DNA from: Letharia columbiana
Taxonomy: Eukaryota > Ascomycota > Lecanoromycetes > Lecanorales > Parmeliaceae
Length of the DNA: 64,000 nucleotides
Direction: 5' to 3'
NCBI RefSeq assembly: GCF_014066305.1
Contig: NW_023501051.1
Span: forward strand, 124,001 to 188,000
This document shows positions 1-13,288 of this stretch, piece after piece (position 1 is the first letter of the stretch; each line of letters starts with the position of its first letter). Under the pieces are notes generated by a model. The model did not search any database. It saw only the letters and a program-made list of their open reading frames with translations, and was not told the origin of the DNA. Made by a program: the position numbers and the translations under genes.

Positions 1-3000
1 TATATAAAATTACTAGATTAAGTATAATAGTTAAATATTATTAATTAAATATAATAAATAGAATAATAATTAGAATATCTTATCTTTAATTTAGAATAGT
101 TTTTCTTTTATTTATTATATATTTTCTTTTTATAAAAACTACGTCTAGACTTTAATAATATTATATTATTATTTATAAATTTATATCTTATCGTAATTAT
201 CTAAGAAGCTATATATCTTTTAATTATAAAGTAATTCTTTTTATATAAAATATATATAATTAAATCGCTAAATATTAATTAGTAATTTTCTTTATTTATA
301 ATTATTAAAGAATAAGTTATATTATTAAAATTACTCGCTAATTTTATCTTTATAGCTTCTTAAAGTATATATAATATAGAGATTTAAATTCGAAGCGAAT
401 TAATCGATTTTGAAGTTATATAAATTAAGATCTTCTTTATTATTTAAATAAATATAATTTAAAAAATAATTAAATTTATTAACTTCTATAATTCGCGGAT
501 TTTCTTTAATATATAAACTTTAAAATTTAATTAGTAATAATATAATTAACGCGTATAATTAATTTACTATTTAATTTAGATATACGTAATTAATATAACT
601 ATATATTTTTCTTATTTATAATTATACTTCTTAAACTTTATATATAATCTTCTAATTTTTATCTTCGCGAAGTCTTATCTTTACTTTACTTTAATAATTT
701 AAATAAATCTAAATTAATAGTTAATAAATTATTAAGAATTTTTTAAGCTTCTATAACTATTAAGTTAATAACTTTAATAAATAATAATATTATATATTAA
801 TAAATTATACTTAGTATTATAATTAATTATCGTATTAAGAGATATAGCGCTATTAGATATATACTTACTTTATAAAAATAATATTATTAATCTAATTTAA
901 CTATAGAATATAGAGAAAATAATTTTATTTTCTTTAGATATAGATAGTATTATAATAAATAAGTATACTATAATATAAATACTATAATAATAAAAAGAAT
1001 TTTTAAAAAAGAGGATAGATTAGAAAAGAATAATATTAAGTATTTATTATTAAATTAATTAATATTATATAACTAAAATCTTATTAGAATAAAATACTAT
1101 TTAAAGATAGATTAAATTTAAATATTAATTAGAAAGCTAATTAGAAAAAAAGGTTAACTTCTTTTTTATTAATATATATCGTAGAGCTATATATAAGCGC
1201 TTCTTTCTATATTTTAAATATACTTTAAATATTTATAGCTATATATATACGCCTCCTTCTATATTTCATATATATTTTATATATTTCAATATTCTTTATA
1301 TACGCGATATATCTATTAAAGATAATCTTATTAATCTAATTAATTTTTATTTAATCTTATATTTATTAATTATAAGAAAAGCTCTTTATTTTAATATTAT
1401 AACTTTATTAATTCGTTATTTTTAAATATCGAGTCGCGTATAGCTTATAATTAATCTACTTACTCTCTTCTCTCCTTCTATTTTAAAAATAAAAGAAGAT
1501 ATTATTTCTTTTTCGCCTTCGCCTATAATAAACTAATTATTATTTTTATAAGATTAAAAATATCGATTTAAAGATAAAATTATTTAATTAAAAGCGAAGA
1601 ATATAATACTTTAATATTTTAATATTTAAATAAAAGATATTATAATATTACTTAAATAAGAGAAAGCTATATTAATAAAAAAGATTTTAAAATTTAAAAA
1701 TAATCTTAGCGCGATAGAAGGTTTAATTTTTATATATAGAAGATTTAGATAGTAATTAATTTAGTTAATTAAATTATTAGAGCGTTTAAATTAAATTTTA
1801 ATTCTATATTAACGCCTAATAAAATTTATTTAATAATTTTAAGATATTAATATATACTCTTATTAATATAGCTAGCGACTAGAATATTAATTAAATAAAT
1901 ATAATTCTTAATTCTAATAATTAAAATAGTATAATAATAAATAAGTATTAATATTAAAGCGAATTAAGTATATATTATATTAAGTAGAGAAGTATTAATA
2001 GCTAGACTAATTAGAGTTTTAAATTAATTATATTAAATATTAATTCTATATTAGCGTTATTATATATTTTTAAATATATAGTTATTAATTATAATATTAA
2101 TTAGAAAGAGTTAATCTCTAATTTAAAATATTAAAAATAATATAGTAATATATTATTAAAGCGATATAAGTTTCTATTATAATAAGAAGATAGAATTTAT
2201 ATATTAAATATTAATTTTATTTTATTTCTAATATTTTATTTATTTATATATCTCTTTTAATTTCTCTTTAAATATCTTAATTTTAAGATATTAATTAAAT
2301 CTTTATTTAATATAAATTTAACTTTCTTAATTAATAATACTTAGTATAAGATATTAATAAGTATATTTCGATATAAAAATAGTAATAAACCTTACTTTCT
2401 TTTTAATATTAATAATAAAAAATAATAAATATAGTGATAAATAAAGATAGTATAGATTATATAGAATTAGTTTAAATTTAATAGCGATTATTAGCTTATT
2501 TATTAAGGCTTAGAAATTAGAAAATTTTAGAAGTAAATATAATTTAATAAATATACGCTTATCGATTTCGAGAAGCTATATATTATTTATTATTACTATA
2601 ATAAGATTCTAATTTATTTATTTATAGATTATAAAATAAGCGATATAATAATATATATTAAGTTTAAGAAATATATTAAGAAATCTAATTTAAGTAATTT
2701 ATAATAAACGAATCTAATTAATAATTATAAAAATTAGATATATTTCTAAACTAGACGATATAGATTATTAATAAATAAAATAATAAATAGAATATTTAGC
2801 TTATTATTTACTCTAGAAAAGATAATATTAAGATTCTCTTATAATACTAGAAAGTCGAAAGCTTATACGCGAAGACTTTTCGAAATAATTTCGTCGCTAA
2901 ATTATAAATATTAGTATTCTATTTATAATCGCTAATAATTCTAAAATACTACGACTCTTACGCTACCTCGACTCTAATATATAATTAAAATTAATATTAG

Positions 3001-6000
3001 TATATTAGTATATATAAAAGAATAAGATAGGGCTGAACTAGAAAACCTTAAATTTGTATGTGCAGCCAATTATAAATTCAGGGTCACTACGCTCTTTAGT
3101 TAGATTAGCTAAGTCATCGCGGGTAAATAAATTAGCGTCCGCAACCATCAAAATCTCGCCCTCCCGCGCCTCCCTCATCAAATTATAGGTGTACGTTATT
3201 CACAATAGTAATAACTTTTTTGTTTTCTATTGAAATTTTGAAACTTGTGTTTTAAATTTTGAAGCGCTATTTGCGCTTTTCGAATTTTTAAGAATTTTAA
3301 AAATTTGTCTTATAATCATTAAAGCGCAAGGAATTCAAATATCGCTCACCAAAGTTCGCTCACCAAAGATCGCTCACCTATTTACTCGATAGCCCACCAG
3401 GCCCTAATTAAAACAATGACTATGAATTTAATTCATAGGCCTTTACTCGTTTACTATAAAGAATTAATTAATAAAAAAAACTATAGAGTTAGAGATAAGA
3501 TTACTAAAGAATTTATTAGTCGATAATATTAAAGTCTCTCTAACTCTAGATTATTAATTATTTTATAATTATTAATTATTTATAATAATTCTAATCTTTT
3601 TTATTAATGCTAACTAGTAATAATATAAGATTTTTATAGATTTTAAATATATCGAAGATAAATATATTAGCTAGAAATTTATAAGTATTATTAATTTAAT
3701 TCTCGTAGAATATAAGATTTAATCTTATATACTTAGACTTATAACTAATAACGCTAATAATAATAGTATACTCTTCGATAATTTAATTACTTATCTTTTT
3801 ATTTTTATAATAAATAACTTACTTAATATTAAAGAATTTAAATTCTCGAATTATTTATAATATATTCTCTATATAGCGTATATTATTTAATTAATTTTAA
3901 AAGAACTTCTAGATAATATTAGAATTATTTTAATAAATAAGAAATTTTAAAGAAGCTAAGATAATAAAGAAGATAAGAATTAAGTTTAAATAAATATAAT
4001 CGATCTATTAATAATTCTAATAAAGATATAATATTTCTTATTATTATTCTAATTATTATATTATTAATTATATTAAGATTTAAAAAATTATTATATATAT
4101 TAATACTAGCGGTTAGTATAAAGAGATCTTTTTTATATTATAAATTAAACGACTTTAAAATAAAAACGTTTTAATATTAGATAAATATTAATCTTCTAAA
4201 AAAAAGTAATATTATTAAAAATACTTTTTTAAACTTTTTTAGAATATTAAGACTCGTTAAAATTTAATTTATTAGATATTAATCCGCGCTCTACTTCTTT
4301 ATATTAATATTATATACTTTTTAAAGAATAAATTAACTATCTATTTAAGATTAAGTAATAAAAAATAATTATAGATAGAAATTATAGTCTAAGCGTTTAA
4401 ATAATTTTTAATTAATTTCTAATAGATTTAATATTTAATTTAACTTACTAAATCTTTTTATAAGTTTATAAAATTAATAAGTAGAGAAAAGAAGGCTATA
4501 ATTTACTACGTCTTTAATATTTATAATTATCTATTTAATTATATAAATAAAAAGCTCGAAAAATTAAGAAGAAAGAGAGTTTCTTAGAAAAAAGAATTTC
4601 TTAAAGTTTTTAAGACGGCTCATGAGAAATTAGCTATCTACTATAGTTAAATTTAATTAAATTTAAATTATCTATATAAATAAGCTATACTTCTATATTT
4701 AAGTTATAATAATATAAAATTAAAGAGATTAAATTAAAAGGTTAATATTAGAGAGAAATTATAAGCGAAGATCTATTAGAAAGCGCTTAAAGATATATTT
4801 AAAAATTATTAAAATATTAATATAAGTAGTTAATTATAAAGAGCTAAGCGAATAAATTAATTAAATAAAAATACGCTTAATTAAGTAATAAAATTCGAGA
4901 TTAAGAATTTAGATAATAAGAATAAATATAATTAGCTTTAGTAATATAGACGAAATAATAAGTCTTCTAATTATTATTCTAATTATAATCTTATCTCTAA
5001 TCTTTATAAAGCTTCTTTTAATAATCTAGCGAATCTTTTAATTCTAAAATAATAAAAGAAATTAAAGCTTAAATACGCTATAATTACTCGAATAGCTTAT
5101 AATATTCTTTATTCTCTCGCGAGAGCTATTACGTATAAGCGATATTTCTTAATAATTAAAAGATATTATAATACTTAAAAGTATTATTTATTAGCGATAT
5201 TTTATACTTTAATAATAATTCTTTATATAAAATATCGAGAAAATAAATTTAAATAAGCTAAATTTAATTTTAAAGAAGATCTTAATATATTAGATTAGAT
5301 TAAAAGAGCTAATAATACTTTACGTGAAAATTTAGTTAACGTTTATAATAATTATATTAATAAAGATAATAAGCTTATAAAAAATACTTCGATAAATTTA
5401 ATATTTATAAATTTATTAAAATATATTACTAATATTTTATAATATATAAAGAAGTAATTAATAGATTTATAATTAAAAAGAATTAGTAATAATAAATCTA
5501 ATCTTAAAGAAGAGATCTAAGATAACTCGAGAAGCGAATTTATTTATAAATAGTTAATAAGTTTAATTAGATAAAGATAAATTTAAGATATTTAAAAGAA
5601 TCGCGATAGAGTAGAATAGAAGAGTAGCGAAGGATTTAAGAGAAGAATAAATATAAAGTCTATTAAGTTTATTTAACGCGTTAAAGCGAATATATAAATA
5701 AAGATAATTATAGAATTTTATTCTTATAATATTTAAAGATTTAAAATTTAGAATATTCTTTTATATTATAATTTTAAAAAGAAGAATAGAGACGCTTATA
5801 GTTCTAATTATTATTCTAATTATTACTATTAATAAAAAGATAAATAGCTATATTAGATTACTCTTTATATTCTCTCTCTCTTAATAAAGAAGAATAAATA
5901 TATTCTATATATCTTAATCGAATTATTCTATAAATATAGAAATTTTAATTAAGATATTCTATATATATATTATTTTATAGTATAATATTACAAATATATT

Positions 6001-7975
6001 ATACCGTAAGATATTTCGTTAAGATTCCGAACTTATATTAGAAAAATGAAATGATATTCGACTCTACTTATATTATACTCGGGTACGATATAATATTACT
6101 TAGTATGGAATATCCTATAGAATATACTATATCTTTTCGATTAGTAGTTATTCTCTAGCTTCTTTTTAGCGATTTATAATATCTTTATACTTCTTTATAT
6201 TTCGATATAAATCTTAATCTAGATCGTAGCGATAATTTAATAATTAAAATAAACTCTCTATAGCCGCTTAAATAGAGTTAATAATAATCGCTACTTGATA
6301 ATCGATATCGTTATTAATAAGATTTTTATTATTCTCTAAAGAATTAATTAGATATTCTTTCGATATTATAGCTCTAGCGAGTATCTCTCTTAAGACCTCG
6401 ATATTTAGTTTATTAAAGTTTTAATATATTATTAATATTAACTCTATTATAGCTAACTTAAGCTTTATAAGAATTAAAAGATAATTAGATTCGCTTTTAA
6501 AATCGTTTTCGATATTATAATTAATAATATTTATTATTAATACTAAAGTAGCGAATAATAAGTCTATTATTATTTAATAGTTTTCTTTATATATTATCGT
6601 TTTTATTAATAATACTTATTCTATAGCGAATTCTTCCGCTATAAATATTAGTTCTTCTACTCTCTTATCGATATAAGTATTTAATTTCTTCTATATCGTA
6701 TAGTAAAGATTAAAATCGTCTAGTATAATCTATTCATTTTTTTTAGACTTTATAAGCGTCTTATATAGTTCGTTAAGTTCGTTTATTTATTAATTATCGA
6801 GGTTATAGATATTATATATACGTATAATTCTATTATTTTCAAACTTAATATTAAGAGTATAGAGATTTAATAAATAATATAATAAATATTATTATTTTAG
6901 TAATATTCTCTTATTAATATAGAAGTATACTTATATATTATTATAATAGAAATAAATTAAGTTAAATCTATTCTTTAGAGAATAATATAATATATTTATA
7001 TTAGTATTTCTCTAAAGCTTCTAAATTACTACTATATCGATATTATAAATCTTTTTATTATCGAAGAGTTCTATTATAATTATTTTAAATTTTTTTATAT
7101 TATATTATAGTATTAATAGCTAACTAGAGTATATTACTATTTCTTAATATTATTATTAATATTACTTACTCGCTCCGCTTAGTTTATAAAATTTATATTC
7201 TCTTTCTAAGTATTCTTCTTTTTTTTAGTTATTAATAAATTAAATATATCTCTTTTTATTTCTATTAATAGAGATCGTAATTCTCTTATTATCACTCTTT
7301 TAACTTAGAGACTATCTATTATCCTCGAGATTATTAATTTCTTTTATCGCTATATTATTTTTATATTATTTAACTTTATCTACTACTTTAAAGAGTAATT
7401 TATTTCTAGATAAAGTCTTTATTAGTAATATAAAAGTATATCTTCTTCTACTTAACTAAAGATTTAATATAATAATTCTTTTAAGATTTAGCGCTCTAAT
7501 TTCTTCTCTATTAACTATTTTATCTCTATCTATTAACTTATCGCGCGTAAATATTAATCTTAAAAAAAATTCCTTATTTCGTCTATAATTAGATATATTT
7601 TAAAAGTAATTATTTAATTAATCGCTTATTTAATAGCTAGTCAATATCTTCTTTATTATTATAAATTATAAAAAAGTCTATTATCTCGCTATTCTTATTC
7701 TCGCTATCTCTTTCTTCTTTACTATATATATCTTATTTTAAGCCTTATATAATCTCTCGTAAATTAGACATTTACGAGTATTAATCATATATTCTTTATA
7801 ATAATACTTTTCTAAGCATTTCCCGTATACTAAGTAATTTTTTTTAGAGTATATAGTACGATAGATAACTATATTTCTAATATACGAAGTATTACTTTAA
7901 TTTATACTACTTATTATAGATATAATAGCTATATAGTTTTAAATCGATAACTAAATCTTCTTTTAATACTTTGCT
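1..7975. repeat. AT-rich, RIP-like degenerate repeat block
   Basis: About 8 kb composed almost wholly of A and T, rich in TA/AT steps, with no open frame of 60 codons on either strand. Isolated CG-containing words remain. This is the pattern left by repeat-induced point mutation (C to T on both strands of duplicated DNA), which is known from ascomycete genomes. I infer old, RIP-mutated transposon copies. I could not identify a specific element from the remnants. Two inner stretches are less AT-rich (about 3030-3420 and 5990-6130) and may mark element borders. The change to normal gene-like composition is sharp, at about 7975-8030, just before the photolyase gene. Confidence 0.85.
3030..3420. 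repeat. Less AT-rich island inside the RIP-like block
   Basis: About 390 bp of clearly higher GC content sits inside the AT-rich block. Near its right end (about 3345-3382) the word CGCTCACC recurs three times, twice followed by AAAG or AAAGA. The left part contains ordinary-looking sequence with CCCTCCCGCGCCTCC at about 3160. It has no coding capacity that I can see. It could be a short unique spacer between mutated repeats, or a small non-autonomous element too short or too recent to be mutated. I cannot decide which. Confidence 0.5.
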
Positions 7976-8167
7976 TGATCGATGATGATGTAATGATGTT
8001 ATTGATTTTCAGGAACGCGGGCGACATTTGGATAGTAAAGTAAGTACTTTAAAGGAAGGTATGGCTTCCAATCATTCAGCTTTAGCGCATCGCGCAAACA
8101 CCTCAACTTCTAGGTACTTCAACCTCAAGTTCAACCTCAACTCCATCCTTCGTACCGGCCCTTCAGC

Positions 8168-10420
8168 ATGGTGCCAGCTAAGCCAAGGGTCCTCTACTGG
8201 TTCCGGACCGATCTTCGATTACATGATTCCCCAGCTCTGAAAGCTGCCCTTGACCTGAAGCCTGAATGTTTGTATCCTATATGGTGCTGGGATCCGCATT
8301 ATGTATACCGTGCGAGGGTAGGGCCGAATAGATGGCAGTATCTGTAGGTACCCTTTCTTCAATTCCAATGGCTGTTTTTTTTCATTGATCCTAGGTGCAC
8401 TCTTCTTTAGACTCGACTGCCAATCCGACCTCTCTGCCTCCATCACCAAGCTCAATCCCAAGTCGAAGCTTTTCGTCCTCCGGGAAGCACCGCAGACGGT
8501 GCTAGCGAAGCTGTTCAAGGCGTGGAAGATCTCGCATCTGGTCTTCGAGAAAGATACCGATGCATATGCCCGACAAAGAGACGAAGATGTTATCAAGCAA
8601 GCGGAAGAGGCAGGAGTGGAGGTCATTGTCAAGATGGGCAGGACGCTATATGATCCGGACGAGCTGGTGAAGGCGAATGGAGGAAAGCCGACTATGAGTA
8701 TCACTCAGGTGCAGCATGTACGGGGAGCGTCCTTGAATCTGCGCGAGAAGTATCGTGCTGATACCTTTCAGGCAGCAGAGAAGCTGGACGAAGTCGCAAA
8801 ACCAGTCCCAACCCCAGAGTCTCTTCCCGACCCCGGCAACGCATCCCTTGATTTCGAGCATACCCCGCCCTCCCCGAAGCCCGACTTCAACGACATCCAG
8901 CGCATTGACATGGAAAGTTCCTACACCCATCTTGCCGGACCTGAAGGCGACTTCGGGGTCCCTACCCTTTCCGAACTTGGTCTCAAACCTGCAACAACCC
9001 AGCATCGGGGTGGTGAGACCCTTGCCTTACGCGCCCTAGACGAGATAATCTCCAACAAAACCTACACAGCAACGTTTGCCAAACCCGCAACAGCACCCAC
9101 AGCGTTCGACCCCCAGTCAACAACCCTGCTATCTCCACATCACCACTTTGGCTCCCTCAGCGTACGGCTCTTCTACTGGCGCGTAATGGATGTACTCAAG
9201 GAGTATAAAGGCAAGCAAAGCACCATCCCTACGAACTTAATCGGGCAACTGCTCTTCAGAGACATGTATTTCGGGTACGTACATTTGGGAGCTGGTTCTT
9301 TCCAATCTGTAGTAAGATTGAGTCACAAGACTTGTCTCGGGTGCAAAAGGATCTTTCTATTTTCGATACCTGTCTTGCAACTCCAATTTCTACCTCGAAT
9401 AGGCTTTGCTGACTACGAAATCTGCGTAGAGCTCAAACGGCTCTCGGCTATTCCTTTGCTCAAACACACGGCAACAGCCATTGCAGATTCATACCCTGGC
9501 ATCTCCCTTCCAAAGTCGATCCGTCCAATGGCCTCGTAACCGGTGACCACCATATCGACAGTCCCGAAGCCGAGACGTGGTTCGATCGCTGGAAGTGGGG
9601 CAAGACAGGCTTTCCCTGGATCGACGCTCTGATGCGCCAACTCAGGCAAGAAGGTTGGATACACCATCTCGGCCGTCATGCCGTAGCTTGCTTCCTGACC
9701 CGTGGTGGCTGCTACATTGACTGGGAGCGTGGCGCCGAAGTCTTTGAAGAATGGCTCATCGATCACGAAGTCTCCTGCAACAGCGGTAATTGGCAATGGC
9801 TCTCGTGCACAGCTTTTTATTCGCAATTCTATCGCTGCTATTCGCCAATCGCGTTTCCTAAGAAGACGGATGCGAAGGGCGACTTCGTACGGCACTTTTG
9901 CCCTGAGCTCAAGGATTATCCGGAGAAATTCATCTATGAGCCATGGAAAGCGCCTGTAGCGGATCAGAAAAAAGCGGGTTGTTTGATCAAGGGTGACGGC
10001 CAGGAGACGGAAGACGGAGGGATGAAAGTCTATCCGAAACCTATGTTTGATTTTAACGCTCGCCGTTCTATCTGCTTAGATGCAATGAAAAGCGCATACC
10101 ACATTAACCTCTACGGTGATAACCTCAAAGTCAAAGATGGGACATGGCGCGAGCTCTTTCCTGACTCGGCCGAGGGCCCAACGGAGGGGAAGAGCGCAAA
10201 GGATGCGATCAATGGTGAGGAGACGGGGAAAAAGACAAGGCCGAAGAGGGGCGAGGAGGCGAGTGGCGACATGGGCGTTGATCAGGATGAGGGCGAGGCA
10301 GCGGAGGTTGGTGGGGAGACGAAAGGCGGTGATCAAGAGGGAAAGAGTCCTGGAAAGAGAAAGAGAAAGGGGCAGGGGACGTTGGATGCTCATTTTGGGG
10401 GAAAGAGGACGAAGAAGTGA
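8168..10420 (+). CDS. PHL1: cryptochrome / (6-4) photolyase family protein
   Basis: Flavoprotein of the animal cryptochrome/(6-4) photolyase clade, expected to repair UV (6-4) photoproducts in the nucleus or act as a blue-light regulator. Proposed exons are 8168-8343, 8411-9274 and 9430-10420, giving 676 aa. The N-terminal photolyase domain begins VLYWFRTDLRLHD (residues about 8-20). The C-terminal FAD domain has GFPWIDALMRQLRQEGWIHH (about 405-424), the GWIHHLGRH segment with the His pair used by (6-4) photolyases, and NWQWLSC. Conserved blocks join exactly across both introns. The start is the first ATG that precedes the conserved block in frame. The tail after about residue 590 is charged and Lys-rich (nuclear localisation likely) and ends near QGTLDAHF, which resembles a PCNA-binding box. 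Intron 2 is an introner-like element. The symbol follows Cercospora PHL1 by family resemblance; orthology was not tested. Confidence 0.9.
9275..9429 (+). mobile_element. introner-like element 1 (intron 2 of photolyase gene)
   Basis: 155-nt intron starting GTACGTACATTTGGGAG and ending CTGACTACGAAATCTGCGTAG-like, in phase 2 of a Gly codon. The last bases are close to the reverse complement of the first. Inside, 9317-9341 (with GAGTCACAAGAC) and 9361-9387 (with TGTCTTGCAACTC) are imperfect inverted repeats. The same ends and the same GAGTC-CAAGAC core recur in the intron at 16192. A CTGAC branch-site-like word lies close to the 3' end. These features fit the introner-like elements described in Dothideomycetes. 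Confidence 0.8.
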
Positions 10421-11000
10421 AGGACCTATTGCATCAGAACTGTCGCGGCGTCGGGGGAGAAAATGTTCCGGAGCAGCAGCTTTTGGACAAGCAGGCCAGA
10501 TTGGTCAGCATATGTATGCATCGCAGGTTCAGCTAGTGTAGTGGACTGTACGATCACACGCGTGCCGCTAGCTCTCAAATCTTCCCAATTACTACATCCC
10601 ATCAGCGGAGCATCGAGCACGCGACATTTGCCAGTCCATCCCCATTCGACCTCTGTCACGCAGACGACACACCTCCCCACTCCCCTCCCGTCCTTCCCTC
10701 CAGGAGACCACCATCCCGGCCCCCTGAACCCCCCCCGCCCGTCGTGATGGAAACAAACGGCGCAGCCGTGCTCCCACCGCCCCGACCCCCGGAAATGCTA
10801 CGGTGCTACGGGTGCTACGGAAGGCGGCGTCGAGAGGGCAGGGCAGGGAGGGAAAGTCTGCGTCGGTCGCATCGTGGGCTGCTGGGCATGGAGTGAGTAA
10901 GTGAGTGAGTGAGTGAGTGAGTGAGTAAGTGAGTGAGTGAGTGAGTGAGTGAGTGAGTGAGTAAGTGAGTAAGGAGGAAAAGAAAAAGGAAGGAAGGAAG

Positions 11001-11049
<49 letters not shown>

Positions 11050-11195
11050 AAAAAAAAAAAAAAGAAAAAAAGGGGAGGGTAGGAAGAGAAAAAAAGAGGG
11101 AAGGGGTTGGGGGGAAGACGCTCTAGAAAAAAAAAAAAATGTTTTGAATTCCCGGAAAAAATTTTCTTAAAAAAAATTTTGGGGGGGGTTTTTTG

Positions 11196-11273
<78 letters not shown>

Positions 11274-11922
11274 GCGGGATATGTATGGGGGGGGTTTGGC
11301 GCGGCGGAGGATCTAGCTGGGCGGATGGATTGAGTTGAATTGAATTGAATTGAATTGAATTGAATTGAATGGATGAATGAATGAATGCCGCTCTGACTCT
11401 GTCCGGTCTGGTCCGGAGGCTGGGATTTTCGTTCGTTGGGGCTGCGTAGTATTAGCAGTAGGAGGATGTTTCACGAGTGTTGTTGGAACCAAGGGTTGTT
11501 GGAACCAAGGCTCCGGAACGTGCGCGACAGGGCCGCAAGTTTGAATCTTGTTTCGTTGATAGGGATGCAACGAGGCGGTGTTCTGTCGACGCCTTGGGAA
11601 GGAATTGATTGTGCTGCGTTCTTTGACGAGAATGAAGCTTTTCTCTTTGTGAAAGGATGCTGGAGGCTTTTTGATAGACTGGGCGGTTGGGGTGGAAAGG
11701 AGTAGTGGAGAAGACATGGCTGCGGTCAATAAATTCTGGACAGACTCGCAGAGTCAATCTGTGAGAGTCGTCGCGAGGAGCACGAGCGGTTGCGAAGCAG
11801 TTAATGGATCATTGGGCATTTTCAAAGGCTATCATACACGTAAGTAATCATCAAGCATGCAGTTCAGACAGTCCTTTCGCTTCATAGGCTAGCTCCTGAG
11901 GGCTTCTTCCCCCAGCTGTTGC
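10421..11922. other. Intergenic, low-complexity and homopolymer-rich
   Basis: No convincing gene. It holds a GTGA/GAGT tetranucleotide array (about 10891-10973), two A-runs (about 10999-11063), a garbled A/T/G homopolymer stretch (11110-11195), a T-run (about 11196-11270) and a GAATT pentanucleotide array (about 11331-11370). The long complementary A and T runs with scrambled sequence between them look like a low-quality assembly join. The 3' ends of the photolyase gene and of the hydrolase gene face each other here. Short overlapping frames at 11.3-11.76 kb show no recognisable protein. Confidence 0.7.
10891..10973. repeat. GTGA/GAGT tetranucleotide microsatellite
   Basis: About 20 near-perfect copies of a GAGT/GTGA unit with a few GTAA variants, directly before the poly-A run. 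Confidence 0.9.
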
Positions 11923-13288
11923 CTACGGTCCTAATCCTTGAGCGATTAAGAATTCTTGGGTAGCCTTGTAAGCAGCCGTGGCGTTGTAGTGCAGGTTGAT
12001 AGCATGCCCAGTGTTTGGTTGAATGTAGACTTCGAAAGCCTTCGCTGCAGGGAAAGCCTTGGTCACTCCACCCGGGATTGATCCCCCTGCCAACGCCGGG
12101 TCACCAGTCGCCATGCAGTCGCCACCACAGAAGATGAAGTCCTGATCTGTGACAAGTTAGTAGGGTATCGCCCAAAATGGTCCGAGACTCACTGCCAACA
12201 AGAACCTGGACGGGTCCCTTGAACCCTGGTACCGTAGAAGGTGAACCACCAAGGGTGAGGACCTCGCCCGTAGTCAAAGGTTCCTTGGTTGACTCGGAGA
12301 ATTGAAGGATTGCCGGGTCGAAGAAACCTGGATAAAGGAAGGTTTTTTCGTTGCAGCTCGCGTTCGCCCAAGTAAGGTACCCGGTGGGAAGATCTCCGAA
12401 TCTTTGGGGCTGATCATTACGAGCCAACTTGCTGCCCCAGGCGTCGAAAGTTGCGTCTATGTAAGCGAAATCCTGGGAGAAGGCTGTGAGGATCAGGCCA
12501 TCACTGGCGGTAGGGTCCCTGATGCTTGGTCAGTCTGCATAGGTTCTGACCTTGAGAGGGAAAAGCAAGTGAGACTCTACATAGCTGCAAGGTTGTAGCT
12601 GAGGATGGAACCAAGGGAATGGCCAACGTGGACGATCTTCGAGAAAGCCCGAGGGACTCCTGGTAGACTGCCGCGACGGAGCATCATTGTCAACTCGTAG
12701 ATGGCTGACACCTCTGCCGGTGCTTGTATGATGCTGAGAGGGTCCGCGATCGAAGAATTCCCAATGCCGAGACGATCGATGGAGAGTGTCGAAAACCCGT
12801 ACTGATCAACAGCGACATCTATATAGCTGTAACTGTAGGAGTTGTAAGGAAGGTCCCAGTAACTATAGTCTACATGTTAGCTCTGCCCCACCTCGCATGC
12901 AAATCTGCAAGTGCGCTGGCACAGGCAACAGCAAGCTGAATGTTGCGAAACAGGAGCTGGCTTACGTCTTGTCAAAACCGATGCCATGGGTGAGGAATTG
13001 CACGGTTGGATCTTGTCCGAAGCCAGTGTCTGGCTGACAGAACTTGACACTGATGTCGTATGTTCTGTCAATCGTTCGATACCCAAGTAAGACCTCATTG
13101 GAGAAATTGCCTCCAGGGTTTGTGAAGTTCGCAAAGAAGGTCGTGGCATCGTGGTTGTCCTGTAAGGTAGGAAGATTGAAAGCCCCATTGCGAGCACATA
13201 GGGTGACTGGGACTGAGAAGTTCTGGCAGTGCTTCGCTACTACCGAGCTAGCAAGAAGGGCGGAGGCCACCAATGATGGAAGATACAT
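11923..13288 (-). CDS. secreted alpha/beta hydrolase
   Basis: Predicted extracellular serine hydrolase of the alpha/beta-hydrolase fold; the substrate cannot be told. Exons on the minus strand: 13288-12966, 12862-12581, 12518-12193 and 12146-11923, giving 384 aa. I chose the ATG at 13288 because the next residues (YLPSLVASALLASSVVA) form a typical signal peptide; an in-frame extension upstream lacks this. Motifs: LTHGIGFDKTYWD (oxyanion region, exon 1/2 junction), GHSLGS with the nucleophile Ser (end of exon 2), and a late GHAINLHYN with the likely catalytic His. Cys pairs and several Asn-X-Ser/Thr sites fit secretion. Three introns of 46, 62 and 103 nt restore these motifs. Similar hydrolases are common in plant-associated Dothideomycetes. 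Alternatives are an esterase or a peptidase-like member. Confidence 0.85.

Noticed and set aside
3345..3382. CRISPR-like short direct repeats
   Set aside because: Only three 8-13 bp copies without spacers, in a eukaryotic genome.
11500..11575. Possible tRNA gene
   Set aside because: GCAAGTTTGAATCTTGT looks like a T-arm, but no acceptor stem or anticodon arm can be placed upstream.
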